Shown piece by piece: positions 47,141 to 60,600 of a stretch of DNA of 64,000 nucleotides. Position 1 is the first letter of the stretch, and each line of letters begins with the position of its first letter. Source of the stretch: Lagopus muta. Its lineage: Eukaryota > Chordata > Aves > Galliformes > Phasianidae. Under the pieces are notes generated by a model, which worked only from the letters and a program-made list of their open reading frames with translations, did not search any database and was not told the DNA's origin. Made by a program: the position numbers and the translations under genes. The stretch covers positions 8,919,469-8,983,468 of the forward strand of contig NC_064472.1 in NCBI RefSeq assembly GCF_023343835.1. The letters run 5' to 3'.

Positions 47141-50100
47141 TGGAGCAGGTGGGAAGAGTGAGATGCAGTTTGACAGAGGGCAATTTGGGTAAAACAACAC
47201 CGGGAATGTGGGAGCAGGTCTGTTTGCAGCCTGGAAACACCTCCACTGGGAGTGCAAGGGAGACTTTGGAGCTGATACTTTTGGACAAGAGAGGCTGAGA
47301 ATTTGATCTGCTACCAAACGGGAACTGGCAGAGCTGAGAGTTTTTGCTCTGATTGCCTTGCTTCCTCTGAGCTCGGCTATGGCTTTTTTACTTCTCCTTT
47401 TTTTTTTTTTCTCTTTTTTTTTTCTTTCCTTTTAATTTATTGAAATCCTCTGGATCACTATTCACTTTCTTTGCTCTTTATTTCTTATTGCTTTGGCTGA
47501 AGCACTCAATCCCCAGTACGGCTGGGATTGGGGCATGAATAAAAATAGTTTTGTGGAAAAACAAACCAAAACCAACAAGGACATGAAAACAAGCCCTCAA
47601 TTTTGGTAGCAGAGTGGGGGTGACAGCTAGCAGGATGAGGATGGGGGAGGAAGGGGGAAGGGAAGGGATGGTGGCAAAAAAGGCTGTTACCAGTCCAGCT
47701 GGTGGGCTGCCCCTGGCTCCCAGCAGGAGAAGTCTTTGCCAAAATTGGCCTCCTGCCTCGATGGGCAGGATAAGGGAGAAATGTCCCTGCCAATGGGTGA
47801 GGCCGGAGGTTCCTCCTGTGGTGCTGAGAAGGAAATCTTGCCTTGTGAAATGTCAGCCACCGGGGCATAGTGGTGCATGCCAATGGCCTCCTGCCCACCT
47901 GCTGTGCCAGCAACAAGCACCCTTTGTCACGAGAAGGGGAAACTGAGGCAGCAAGGTGGCTTTGGCAGGAGGGGATCACTGAGCATTGGCCCCTTCCTGT
48001 GCAGTCACCGTGCTGAGCTGCTCCCCTTCCATCAGCCTGAAACCATCATTTGGAGAATGCAGCCTCTCCGCAGCTTTGGCTCATCTTCAGATTAAATGGT
48101 GCTTTGCTAGCACCCCCCATGGCTGCCCATGGCTCATGGCAGCTCATCTTGCAGCTTTCCTGGGGCAAACCATCTCCCATAGTCCCATGAGCCATAGCCC
48201 TCTTCTCAACCTCAGCAGCTGTAAGCAGCACACTGCAGAGACTGGTTTGGAGAATGCAATTCAGCAGCAGATGGAGATTACTGTTGCAGGATGTGGCTCT
48301 TTTTGCATTTCAGATGCAAAGGAGCAGTCGAAACGGAAAAATTGAAATTGCAAAGGAACTATTTCCCCTGCTTGTGACCTTGCAGAGCAGGAACAAGAGC
48401 TTATGTCAGGATGAACCACCCTGCCTGGGTCTGATTCTGCCATTGACAGTCTCTGTTTTGAGTCAAAGTTGGATTTGGCTCCCAGTAAAATGAGTTGAAA
48501 ACTCTAGAGCTTGACTGGTATGGAAAACTGGCTCTTTGTTGAACTGTCCTCCCCAAAGGAGACCATTGCTCTATGAAATGTAACAGCTGCTGGCATCTGC
48601 TTCCATTGCTGCCTGCCTGGAGACACCCATCCCTGCAGAGGGGGAAGGAACCACCTCAGAAATGCTTTGTTCTGCACCCCAGACAGTGCTCATCAGCAGC
48701 GTCCCAGGAGGATGCTGTGTTTCTCCCTCCAGGTTTAAATCCTGCGCTGAGAGAAGTGTGTTGCCCAGGAAAAAGGGAGGAGTGCTGCACTCGATCCTGC
48801 TGCAAACAATGTTCTCCATCCCTCCAGCACCGCAGACATCCTAACAAAGCCAGAATGGCTCCCTGAGGATGCCGGGCACTTTTCAGTAAAGGTTTTGCAC
48901 TCCCTGATCAATACCCAGAGCCTCCTGCTGCTCTGTATTACAGCTGAGGTGCAGGGAGCGCAGCTGATTAGTCAGAGAAGAAAGCTCTGGGCTGGATCAG
49001 AGGCATCCAAGATGTCAGATCCTCTTCACTCATCAAAATACAAAAGCAAGAATCTCATCTGGCTGCTTGGCTGTGCTGAAATAATAGCTCATTCAGGAGG
49101 TGGAATTTAAGCCTAAAAGCTAACATTTGTGGTGTGTATTTATAACAGGCAGGCACAGGGAACCTATCCATACTCCATTTAATTTCTTTCACAAGCTCCT
49201 TTGATCCAGGCATTATTGTCCAGGCAAAATTGGCACAAATTTCACTGCAGACATCACCAGCCGTGCTGCTGAGAGCTGCCCAGCATCAGGGCTGAGAGAA
49301 GCTGCATTATAATTCATTTTAATTGAGTGTTTGGGCTAGCTGCTCTAGCCAGCTCTCCCTCTTCAGCTGGTCACCACCAGCTCGTTATCTCCCAAACCGA
49401 AGGGCTTGACTTACTTGCAGACAGGAGGTGAGGGAATCATGGCCATGGATCTGTTTTTTGCAGTGCTTTGGGTGATGCAGGGAGGGATGAGACACCTGCC
49501 CAGGGATCCAGTGGGTATTTGTGGAGGCTGATGGATGCCCACGGGATATGTGAGGTCAAATCCCTGCAGAGGAGGGGATGGATTCTGGGTTTCCAGGTTT
49601 GCTTGCTCTCCTGCCTTGGGGCGAGCAAGACCTTGATGCTTGGGTAAATGTTGCTTCTGCTTCCCACTGCACACTGCTGGACGAGGCAGTCCTGACCCAG
49701 CCTCTGTCCCCCACCTCAGGCCCTTTCCATTTGGTCTTTTTGAGCAGAGTGAGCAGCAGGACACATTCCACTCATAGGGTCCAGATTTACACTACAGTGT
49801 GGCGCCATGTGTAGCTTTGCTCTCATTTCCCCTCTGCTTCAGTGCTGCTCCCTGCTAGGCAGAGCAGCAACACCCTGCTCACTAGCACAATACAGATCAG
49901 CTTATTTTCATGGTGTTCACTGTCTGTCTGTTTCATCTGTCATCTCGCAGCTGAGCAGATCTGTGCCAGATCTTCTGGCAGCTTTCCAAAATCAAGTCCT
50001 TTTCTGATAACCCTATGTGTGTGATGTTGGCAGTAGCTGTGGTCACCTATCTGTGTGCCTCATTCCCAAGCCCATCTATGAGCTGACTGAGCAGCATGGG

Positions 50101-52486
50101 CTTTCATGCTCCATCCACAGAGCCTTGTGGCCTGGCCTCTTGGCTCATTTCACCAGGAAGAAAACCTTTCTGCTCTTCTGCTGCCTTCCTTTAGTGATCA
50201 TTTTGCTGTTGGTCTTACCGCTTGCATTAAATCTGCCAGAACCTATGTATTTTTAGTTCCTCATTTGAACAAGTCTTCTATTTGTGAAGATCACCCCCTT
50301 TCCTTCACTTTTCAAATGCCTTTTTCTGCAAGAAGAAACTTAAGTATTCAAAAGGGCACCTCCAGTAAACCAGTAAATGTCTGCCTTGCTACAAACGCAC
50401 ATGGGCTCTTTGTCTCTTTATCTCATTTTAATTCTTCTAGAAAGTGCTCCTATTGCAGTGTCCTTCCCCTTTTTCAGGTAAACAGTGTCAGGGTGGGATT
50501 TAGCTGTCTCTACATGCATATGATGGTCATGTCACAGTGGGTTTTGGTTTCACCACTGCCTTGGAGGACACGGTAAAGTGTTACAGATCCTTTTGTGGTC
50601 TCAGACACAAACTGCTTTGTGTGAAGACCTCTGGTGCCAAGAACCTCTGAATCACACAGAGAAACGTTCTATAAATGTTGGTTTCCAAGAGCTACCAAAA
50701 CCATGGCTAGAAGGAATCTTGAAGGAGTACTTCAAGCTTGAAATGGGCAATGATGACTTTTGACTTCCATGAGATCACTTTCCATTGTTATTTTGGAAAC
50801 AAATGGCTGTTCAGCCTGCAAAAATGACTGGTGAGTGGGGAAAGAAGGACAGGTCTTCTTTCAAAGTCATTGCTGTCAACCTTTGCTTGTGCAAGAGAGT
50901 TGCCCTCTTCATTAGAAATCTTGCAGCTTGCAATGTCAACTGCCCACATTTGATGCTGTTTTTATGCTCTGGACAGTTCCCATGATCACTCATGTTGTGC
51001 CAGGAGTTGTCCCCCAACCATGCATTACTTTATGCCTGCAGCAGAGCCAGCACTCAAAGTAAATACGTATTCATGGCAAGCTCCAGCATAGCTAGTGGGA
51101 TCCACCAAGCTTGTCCTCAGACCATGGTTGTTTTCCTCCATGTCTTTGAAGTTCCCACCTCATTTGGAAGCCATATCATGGGTGGGGGGGATCTCTGTGA
51201 GTGGGGATGGGGTGGGAATCTCTCAGGAACTCTGTGCAGCACTGTTGTGGCTTCCTACAGATCTGCATTCCTGGGTCCATGTCTTACTGTGGATCTGCAT
51301 GCCTGGGTCCATGTCTCACATGGGGTGATGGGATCAGGCAGGAGGGAGGCCAGTGGGACGAGCTCCAAGTCCAGCAGCTCACTAGATGTCTCCATTCATT
51401 GCAGAACTCATCTGAGGCCAACACGGGGAGTCTTTAGCACTAGGATCAGCCAGATGAGCAGGGGTCTTGCAGCATTAATTAAACATCTGGAGAATTTGGC
51501 AGGCAGCCCACTTAATTATCCCTAGTGCTCAAGGATGCTTTCAGGAGTCCTCCCCTTGTATCCCTGCTCTCATGGCTTCTTCCTTCCAGCACATCACTAT
51601 CTGTCTTCCCAGGAGAGACCTTCACTTTTGGTCCTGTGGGGAACGATTCTGCTCCAAGAAGTGTCGTTCAGCTACCAGACATGCCGCATGTTCCACAGAG
51701 TGCTGGGCAAGGCAGAATGAGGTGCTCTGCTGTTCTTGTGAATTGCATTGAGATTTGTTTTGGGTTATCCCAAAAAAAAGTTGTATGTCTCCAATCAAAT
51801 GAAGCATTTGCAGTGCATTTTTTCCTGGTGTGAAGCAGAGCATGGGCAGCTGAGTTAAGTAGCTCAGTGTGTTTCAGAACCTTTCAGGCTCAGATTGCAC
51901 CTGCTCCTCTACTCTGGGGCATGTTTCCAGCTGTGTGTCACCCAAAACTTGTGCAAGCAGCTCACCATGGAGCAGGGCATCCAATTGCCTTGTTCTATGC
52001 CCTGCAATGAAGCTGGGAGGGCAAAAGGGTCTTGGCATAGGTGCAGGAAACTCTGAAGTGCCACTAACAAAAATGGGGACAGCCAGTCCCTTGATGCTAC
52101 TACTTGGAGGGTGTGTGCAGAAGCGTGAAAAGCAAAACACATCTGCCACCTGTATCCTTTCTAAAGTGTGATAGTGGTAAGCTATGGGAGACAGTTATTT
52201 TCTGATTAGTAGGCGGGAGGCACAATGAGACAATTAGCCACCAGTTAACAGGATGAATGTGATGACCACATTCCCTGCTTACTGATGTTTGGCTAATTTA
52301 CCATTGGTGGCCTTGTTAAGCAGTTATGAATTGCACAGGAGGTGCAGTGGGCTGGAACGTGCAATAGGGATTCAATAGCATGTGGCTCACGCTGGTGACA
52401 TTCATTACTCCGCAGGGTGACAGCCCCCATCCCACACGGCTGTCCCCTTTCCCCCGTGGCCCTGCCAGCTCTATTTTACAGAAGCC
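47141..52486. other. Unannotated sequence, possible non-coding islands
   Basis: No exon is recognised. A pyrimidine tract occupies about 47391-47440. AT-rich blocks that could be conserved elements lie at about 49150-49345 (CATTATAATTCATTTTAATT), 51468-51525 (GCATTAATTAAACATCTGG) and 52170-52335 (ACAATTAGCCACCAGTTAAC). The remainder lacks repeats I know. Confidence 0.35.
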
Positions 52487-54730
52487 CAGAATCACAGAAT
52501 GGCTAGTGTTGGAAGGGACCTCAAGGATCATGAATCTCCAACCCACCTGCCATAGCAGGGCCACCAACCTCCCCATTTAATACTCGACCAGGCTGCCCAG
52601 GGCCCCATCCAACCTGACCTTGCACACCTCCAGGGACGGGGCATCCATAACCTCTCTGAGCAGCCTGTTCCAGCGCCTCACCACTCTCATAGTAAAGAGC
52701 TGCCCCCTGACATCCAACTTCAATCTTCCCTCCTTCAACTTAAAACCATTTCCCCTTGTCCTGCTGCTATCTACCCTTTCAAAGAGTTGATTCCCCTCCT
52801 GTTTGCAGGCTCCCTTTAGGTACTGAAAGGCTGCAATGAGGTCACCCCGTAGCCTTCTTTTCTCCAGGCTGAACAAGCCCAGCTCCCTCAGCCTGTCTTC
52901 GTAGGGGAGATGCTCCAGCCCCTGATCATCTGTGTGGCCTCTGGACCCTCTCCAACAGCTCCCTTTCTTTCTTGTATTGGGGGCTCCAGACCTGGACACA
53001 GTATTCCAGATGGGGCCTCATAAGAGTAAAGTAGAGAGGGACAATCACCTCCCTGTCCTTGCTGGCCACCCCTCTTCTGATGGAGCCCAGGATACCATTT
53101 GCTTTCTGAGCTGCAAGAGCACACTGCTGGCTCATGTTAAGCTTTTCATCCATCAGGACCCCCAGGTCCTTCTCTGCAGGGCTGCTCTCAAGGACTTGTC
53201 CTTCCAGTCTGTATGGATGCCTGGGATTCCCCTGGCCCAAGTGCAAAACCTTGCTCTTTGCTGTGTTGAACCTCATTAAATTCACCCAGGCCCACCTTTC
53301 CAGCCTGTCGAGGTCCGTCTGAATGGCATCCCTTCCTTCCACTGTGTCAACTGCACCACTCAGCTTGGTGTCATCAGCAAACTTACTGAGGGTGCACTCA
53401 ATTCCATCATCGATGTCATTGATAAAGATGTTACAGAGCACCAGTCCCAAGACAGACCACTGGGGGACCGTATCAAAGGCCTTGCTCAAGTCTATCTAAA
53501 TGACATCGGTCACCTTGTCCACTGATGCTGTCACTCCATCATAGAAGGCCACCAGATAGGTTAAGCATGACCTTCCCCTGGTGAAGCTGTGCTGACTGTC
53601 TCAGACCACACGCTCATTCTTCATGTGATCAAACATGTTGTCCACGATGATCTGCTCCATGATTTTCCCAGGCACAGAGGTGAGACTCACCGGCCTGTAG
53701 TTCCCTTGGTCCTCCTTGTTCCCTTTCTTGTAAATGGGAGTGACGTAACTCTTCCTCCAGTCATCTGAGACCTCACCTGATAGCCACAACTTTTCAAATA
53801 TGATGGAGAGTAACTCGGCAACCACTCAGCCAGCTCCTTCAGAACCCTGGGATGCACGCCATCCGGCCCCATAGACTTGTACATACTCAGTCTCATGAGG
53901 TGGTTTTGGACCTATTCTGCCCTTACAGTGGGGGGGGGGGAGGGGGGGTTTACCACCCATCACCACCTAGAGGTTTAGGGATGCAGGGCTCAGGGACGTG
54001 AGAAATACTGAAATCCTGGCCGCCGGTGAAGACTGAGGCAAAGAACTCATTCAGTACTTCAGCCTTCTCTTCACCCACTGAAGCCAGCTCTCCTTTTACA
54101 TTTACCCAAGGAGATACACTCACTTTGGCCTGTAGATGTACCTGTGGAATGTCTTCCTATTGTTTTTCACATCCCTTGCCAAGTTCAGTTCTGCCTGTGC
54201 CTTGGCTTTCCTGATCCCATGTCTGCAAGGAGGGCATCCCTGTATTCTTCCCAGGTGACACACCCTTCTTTGCAGAGATTGTACACAACTTTCTTTGCCC
54301 TCAGCATGCCCAACAAGACCTTGCCGAGCCATGCTGGTTTCCTACCTCCTCTGCCCACTTTCTTTTTCAGAGGGATGGAGAGCTCTTGTGCTCTCAGAAA
54401 GGTATCCTTGAAGAGTAGCCAGCTCTCCTCAACATCTTTGTCTTTAAGGATAGCATCCCAGGGCATCTTGGCCAACAGTCCATCGAACAGCTTAAAGCTC
54501 GCTCTTCCAAAGTTCAGGGTACTGACGCCACTCTTTGCCAGGCCCACATCCCTCGAGATAATGAACTCGACCAGAGTATGGTCACTGCAGCCCACGCTGC
54601 CCCAACCTTAATGCCTTTAATGATTTCCTCCACATTGATAAGCAGCACGTCCAGCAATGCTTCACCTCTGGTCGATCTGTCCAATTCTTAAAGCAGAAAG
54701 TTATTATCAGTGCTAAACTTGTCCTCATAT
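52487..54730 (-). repeat. Long CR1 LINE with reverse-transcriptase and endonuclease remnants
   Basis: The 3' terminus is near 52487 (CCAGAATCACAGAATGGCTA). Read on the minus strand, from 5' to 3': the endonuclease end GCSDHTLVEFIISRDV (near 54595-54545), the linker, the reverse-transcriptase fingers NYRPVSLTSVPGKIMEQII (near 53705-53650), and the palm [10 protein letters not shown] (near 53380), where the catalytic A/DD motif is kept. The thigh-like [16 protein letters not shown] follows (near 53040). It is about 2.2 kb of a roughly 4.5-kb element, 5'-truncated, with several frame breaks. A poly-G tract (about 53927-53949) interrupts it. Confidence 0.93.
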
Positions 54731-54974
54731 TGGCTCAATATAAACATATCTCTTGTGATTGGTGTCATGGAGAGGTTGCATAGCACCATGAAGGGCAGAG
54801 AAGAAGGGAAGCATTTGTGATGATCTCTTGGGAACCTGTAGGATGGGGTCTGCATGGTACAGAAGTTGTAAACTCCCTTACAACCCTGAAGAACTCCTAG
54901 AAGGAAGGAATGGCTAAGAAACATCAAGATGCCTGGAATATCTGGGATGTTTTTGGACAGTGCGTCCTCTGTGG

Positions 54975-55600
54975 CAGGAGAGAATCAGAGAATTACTTGG
55001 GTTGGAGGGGACATTGAAGTCCATCTAATTCCAACCCCCTGCCATGGGCTGGTTGCTCCCACCAGCTCAGGCTGCCCAGGGCTCCCTCCAACTCAGCCTT
55101 GAGCACCTCCAGGAATGGGGCACCATGGCTTTCTGGGCAGCATTGTCAGTGCTTCACCACTCTTTGAGTAAATAATTTCTGCCTAATGTCTAGCCTCCAT
55201 ATTTCCCCTCCTTCAGTTTAAAGCTGTTCCCTCTTGTCCTATCACTATCAGGCTACGTGAAAGGTCAGTCCCCCTCCTGTTTGTAAGCTCTCCTCAAGTA
55301 CTGAAAAGCTGCAATGTGGTATCCCCTGAACCTCCTCTTCTCCAAGCTGAACAAGCCAGGCTCCCTCAGCCTGACTTCACAGGAGAGGTGCTCCAGCCCT
55401 CTGATCATCTTTGCGACCCCCTCTGGACTTGCTCCAACAGTTCTACGTTATTCCTGAGCTGGGAGTCCAAGACCTGAACACAGTACTTCAGATGGGTCTT
55501 ACAAGGGTAGAGCAGAGGGGGATGATCCCCTCCCTCCCCCTGAGAGGTGAGATCTTGCTCTGGGCAGATCCCCATGTCTATAGCAGCTGCTTTGTTACCT
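54975..55600 (-). repeat. CR1 LINE 3' fragment
   Basis: Antisense CR1 starting GAGAATCAGAGAATTACTTG and running through the CAGGCTGCCCAGGGCTCCCT-type and TCAAGTACTGAAAAGCTGCA segments to about 55600. It lies about 250 bases beyond the long CR1 in the same orientation but is a separate insertion. Confidence 0.88.
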
Positions 55601-58600
55601 CACATCTCTAAAGAAGGGAAGGGAAGAGGCGATGCTCAGCCCAGCTGTGAGACAGGCAGAGGGTGGTGTGCCTACATATATTTGTATGTCTGTGCCAGAG
55701 CTATGCCACACCACTTGCCCTGCTGTGAGCTAGAGGTAATTAGCTGGAGCCCAGTGTGATGCTGCCGATGGAGAGACAATGCCTGAGATAATCTGAGGGC
55801 ATATGGCTAAGTAACCTGTTAAACACTTCTACAAATCTAACAAGATAACCAGTCCCCTGGGAAGCTACGCAAACAGTTGTATTTCCACTTGGAGGGGGTG
55901 AGTAACCTCCACAAACATTGAGCTGTTCGCTGGGAGATGTGGGGGCAGCACGGGAAGAGCTCCCTGGGGCCAAGGAATGGAAACTCAGAAAGCAGCTTGT
56001 CTTCAAGGATTTGCCTCTTTTCTTCCTGGCTCAAACGAGAAGCTGCAGAGACAGCATGAAAATGAAATATAACCGGCAGGGATACCCCATTTCAGTTCTC
56101 CTGCATCTCTTACGGCTCCCTGCGGTCCCTGCTGCCTGTCTGCAGAAGTCCATAGCAAAGTGTTATTGAGCTGCTGGAGCTGATTGAATTTTTTTCATAT
56201 CCTCAACAGGCCACATTGACGAGTGCTGCTTTGAACAAGAGAGGACATTGTTAGCCACTTGGCAGACCTGGTCCTCACGAGACTCACACAGCGCCTGGCT
56301 GGGGCTGCTGAATGAGCAGGGTCGGTTCTCTCTGCCATGTGGGAAGGTATCTTTGGTATCTGCAGGTATCTGCAACAAGGACTGAAGCTTAGATTAAACT
56401 CACCTCAATACCATGCTAGTAATACTCTTCCCACAGCCTCTCTTTGCCTCAGGTCTCTTTTGGAGAGTAGATCTCTTCTGTCCTTCTTCTGTGATTCCAC
56501 CTGGGGGGATTTGGTGGGCCCCAGATACATGCTTGGGATTAAACTGTTTTGGGAAATGGACCTTCCTGGTCCTGGCTTGGGACCTTTTGGGTTTCAGCCT
56601 GTTTCTGAGTTGCTCACCTGCTGGCAGGCTCTGGAGACTATCAACCACCATGAGGGGCAGAGAGAGACATCTGTTGCATTAAATAAGGGTCTGAGCCCCA
56701 CAGAGCTCCACAGCAGATCAATGAGTGAGCACAGACTCAGAGACATCATCAGGAATGATCTTCAGGGTGTTTGGCTTGTCTCTGTGGATTCTGTGTTGTG
56801 CAGCTCAGGCAGTGAGGGCACAGTCCCTCCCCATGCTGCTGGCAGGAAGCACAAGGATTCCTGAACCTTGGAGATGGAAGAAGAAGGAGCACTCAGCTTT
56901 TGCTGTTTGCAGAGCACACATCCATTCATGTTTTTCAGACTCCCTGTCATTTTTAACACAAGAGCTGAGCCACAGTCTGCAGTGCCTTCCTTCTCCAGGG
57001 ACCCCATCCATGTCTCTTTGGCTTTCTGCTGTGTGATGTTGCCCAGCAATCCATGCATAAGGATGTCCAAACAAAGAGTGGGAACCAACACTGCTCCAGC
57101 CTGACATGGATGCATCGGTGACTGCAGATTGATCTACGAGCAGGGCTGGATCAGGAGCACATGCACTGTCATCCAGCTGGCTCCACCAAAGGGAGGAGCA
57201 GAGACCTGGCTGCTGTTTCCACCTCCTCATCGTGTTCTCTGGGGGAAAGAAAGCTGGGGCCAACATCTCAGAGAGCTTATGCTGAGATGCCACGTGCACG
57301 GAGGCTGGTGGTGGAACTGGATGGAACACACAGGAGCTGGGTCAAAGCAGTCTGCTGAAGGGCAGTGGCAGCTTGTACATCCTCCTCCCTGTTCCCAGGG
57401 AGCAAAGAACGACCTCGGCTCCACATTTCTGTGGTTTCTTTGCTCATTATAGGAAAAACGGAGGGTGAAGACAGGTCAATGAATCATTACTGTTTGGTTT
57501 GGCTGCACCACTGCACTGTGTTTAGGAACGGCTGATATTTTTTCTTCTTGTGAGTTGTTCTCTCTTCCCCTGCTCCTTCGGGTTTTGGGGTTGTTTTGTA
57601 TTATTTTTTTTTCCCCGCAATTATCCTGAATTATTGCAAGATGGTGAAACAGCAAAGATCCTCCTCTCTTTGGGTTGGCTTCCCCCACAGCAGATGTCAA
57701 ATGAAAGAGCCCGGCTTTTGGATAAGTCATCCCAAAAGGGGGTTGGTGCATCCTGGATCCTTCATCCGTCCCATGCTGAGACATTGCAGGGAGCCACTGA
57801 CGCAGCCATCAGACTCATGACAGCATTTTCCAGGGGGAAAAAGAAGAAAAATCCAGCAATAGCAAAGTAAAAAGGAACAGAATTCCTCTACTTTTTAAAA
57901 TATGTATTTTTCAGGTCTTTGCTGAAACATCTGTTCTGCATTTGCACAAGAAACACTCGTACCTCTACATTTGTTCCTTCCTTCGCTGCTGGGATGCTGG
58001 GCTTGCATGGCAAGAAGGGGCACACCCTGCAGCACATGGGGACAAGGGAAGTGCCTGTTTTGGAGTGCAATGTCCTCGTGTGCTGTGCTGGAGACCCACC
58101 CGCCTCCTGCCATAGTAACAGTGGTCCTGGAGACACAGAGGGCAATTTTCTCTTTTGAATCTTTCCTTGATTATAATTTGTCCTAATTCCTCACCTGTCA
58201 TGCCACAGAATCTGGGAATGAGAGCTTCTTCTTTCATGTCACTGCCTGATTACATGGTGTCACGAGAACTTCCCAAAAATTATACCATGTAGTTGGCACT
58301 GTCTGGAAGAGGACGTGGCAGGGAGCCCATGCAGCTCTTGAAGTACTGAGGGGTGGGGAGAAGGGGGCATCCAGCACTCTCAGAAGTCAAAAACCTCATT
58401 TGGGATAAGATGGAAAGGCAAATCTCATTTGAAGTCAGTTGCCCAGATGGTATTGTTCATGTTTCTGCTGCCCAAGTAACCACATGTAACTCTGCAACAG
58501 GATTGTCCTCCAAGTAGATGAAGGGCTGATTAGGGAGCAAGCCATGGAAGATACATCCAAACCAGAGGTGAAGTCTGCAGCACTGCAGAGGCACTGGCAA

Positions 58601-58690
58601 AACAGGGGCTGCCCTGCGTGAAGGAAGGCTCTGAGGATGTCTCTGCTCCATGGGCTAGAGGAGCAGCTGCCTAATCCTAATTGGTGTATG
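55601..58690. other. Unannotated sequence
   Basis: No exon or repeat family is recognised. A somewhat AT-rich block lies at about 55770-55860. Open frames are short and unlike known proteins. Confidence 0.3.
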
Positions 58691-58755
58691 ACCCACTGAG
58701 TTGGACTCAGTGACCCTTATGGATCTCTTTCAACTTGCAATATTCTATGCTTCTT
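58690..58755 (+). repeat. CR1 LINE 3' tail
   Basis: GAGTTGGACTCAGTGACCCT, then TTTCAACTTGCAATATTCTATG, a diverged CR1 terminus in plus orientation. Confidence 0.7.
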
Positions 58756-60429
58756 TTCTTCATCTCTGTGAGGTTTGGGTGCTGCCATAAACACCTTTTC
58801 TTTATGTCCCTTGTTGTAGTTGTTGGGGGGTAGCTTGAATTAAAGCTGCCTTCCAGCTCACCTACTTACAGGTACTAAAACAGCTTTGCCTGTCTCCTGA
58901 GACCCCTCTCAAGTTCATAAGAACCAAAGAGGGTCTGATGATGGATGTAGCAGGAGGGCATGAATAGATAACACAGTAGATCAGAAATAACGGGCAGTGC
59001 CTCACCTAGTTCCCTCTAGCCCAAGCCTCCTGCAGCACAAACATTCTCCCCATCTGCATCTCTGGATGTGCTATTTCAATTGTCCCTGGCTTTCCTTGGG
59101 ATAAAATTCTCTACAGACTCATAAATCTTCTTGTCAGGAAGTTTTTTCTTTCTACGGATCCAAAATCTCTCACCATTTCACTTGTCTCAGTGTGGCTGGG
59201 GAGAAAGGCTCCTTGCCCTGACCCACAGCCATCCCTCCATGAGGCGTCTGCCTGCAACAGTTCTCAGGATGACAAGGGGTTGGATCTGAAAGCCCTGTGG
59301 GCTCTCTGGGCTGCTGCTTGTGTGCAGCAGACATACGAGCCTGGAGGAGCACCTTGCAGGTTAATCTCAAGACTCTGAACATGGCCAGGTTGTGTTGCAG
59401 ATGTTGATGCCAGAGTGTATTTGTTCATTTCACAGTTTTGCTTATTTATCAGATCCTGTGATCATTAAATTGTGCATTACCATTTGGCATGTGGCAGGTT
59501 TTAATTCCTATGGCTGGTTTATGCCCTCTGCAGGTATTAGCCTAAATGCATTTCCTGACAAGTGATGGATGCTTCGAAAAGCCGTGGCAACATATTTATT
59601 GATCAGAGCTCTCTGTAACCCCAGCTCACTAATGCAAGCTCTTGCAGCGCCAGGAACTGTTGTCTCCTCAGACTGTTTCATTAACTCAGATGTGAGGGTT
59701 TGGACTTTCCTTTCACGCAGGAAGAAGTAAATCTTGAGTGGTGTCAGCTCTAACAACAACTCCAGCTCAGTAAGTAGGGCAGACCTGGCCTGTGCTTGGC
59801 AAGGGGACCTCTGGTATCTTCCCATAGCAAGAAGTGACAGATAACCTGTGCAGTGCTAAGAGGCCCATTGTGAGCTCCTTGCCTTCTCATGCACACAGCT
59901 ATGTGCATTGCTGACATCCCCTCTCTGCAGATGCAAAGCACTGACCTTGCCTGCTCTTCCCAAACCTGGCACAAAGGAATCCAGGGGATAAGAACCAGAA
60001 TCATTTAAAATGTCTATGCACTTCTGGGAGAAAATAGGGAAAATACAAATTTAAGGATGTTCTCTCACATCCACAGTCCGTAAAAAGCAGGGGGGCTTCA
60101 TGAGATGCAATGGCCTTGTAAGCAGATTGTGTCCAGAACTGTTGGTTCTGGGTGATTTGCAAACCTCCCCTTCAAAATCTGGGAATTGCTTCATATCTGG
60201 AATAGAGCATGGCAGGCAGCTTCTTAGCACCCTCATTCTACAGTATCTCATGGGTGAAAGCACCTTGCCTGGGGCATTTGCTGATAGCTCCAAAACTTGT
60301 GTTGCCTCTGTCCTCAGCTCCAGTGATGACAAAAGGTTTCCTCACTCCAGAAGCAAAATGCAATGGTTGCCCAATGGTTGTCTCATTGGCTTCCCAAGCC
60401 AGATTCTTTAGACTGCCCAACTTGGACAT
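58756..60429. other. Unannotated sequence with one AT-rich island
   Basis: At about 59405-59625 an AT-rich block (CTTATTTATCAGATCCTGTG, CATTAAATTGTGCATTACC, GGCAACATATTTATTGATCA) may be conserved non-coding DNA. No exon is recognised in the rest. Confidence 0.3.
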
Positions 60430-60600
60430 TATAGAATCATAGAATCATTTCAGTCAGAAGGGACCCTTAAAGGTCATCTAGTACAACTCCCCTGCAGTGA
60501 ACAGGGACATGTACAGTTTGGACTGGTTTCTCAGAGCCTGGTCTTGAATATTCCCAGGAGCCACCACACATGGAACTTGTGTCCAGCCACTCCACTCTGC
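60430..60600 (-). repeat. CR1 LINE 3' fragment
   Basis: Antisense CR1 tail: TATAGAATCATAGAATCATT, AAGGTCATCTAGTACAACTC and CCCTGCAGTGAACAGGGACA. The 5' limit is uncertain because the rest is diverged. Confidence 0.85.
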
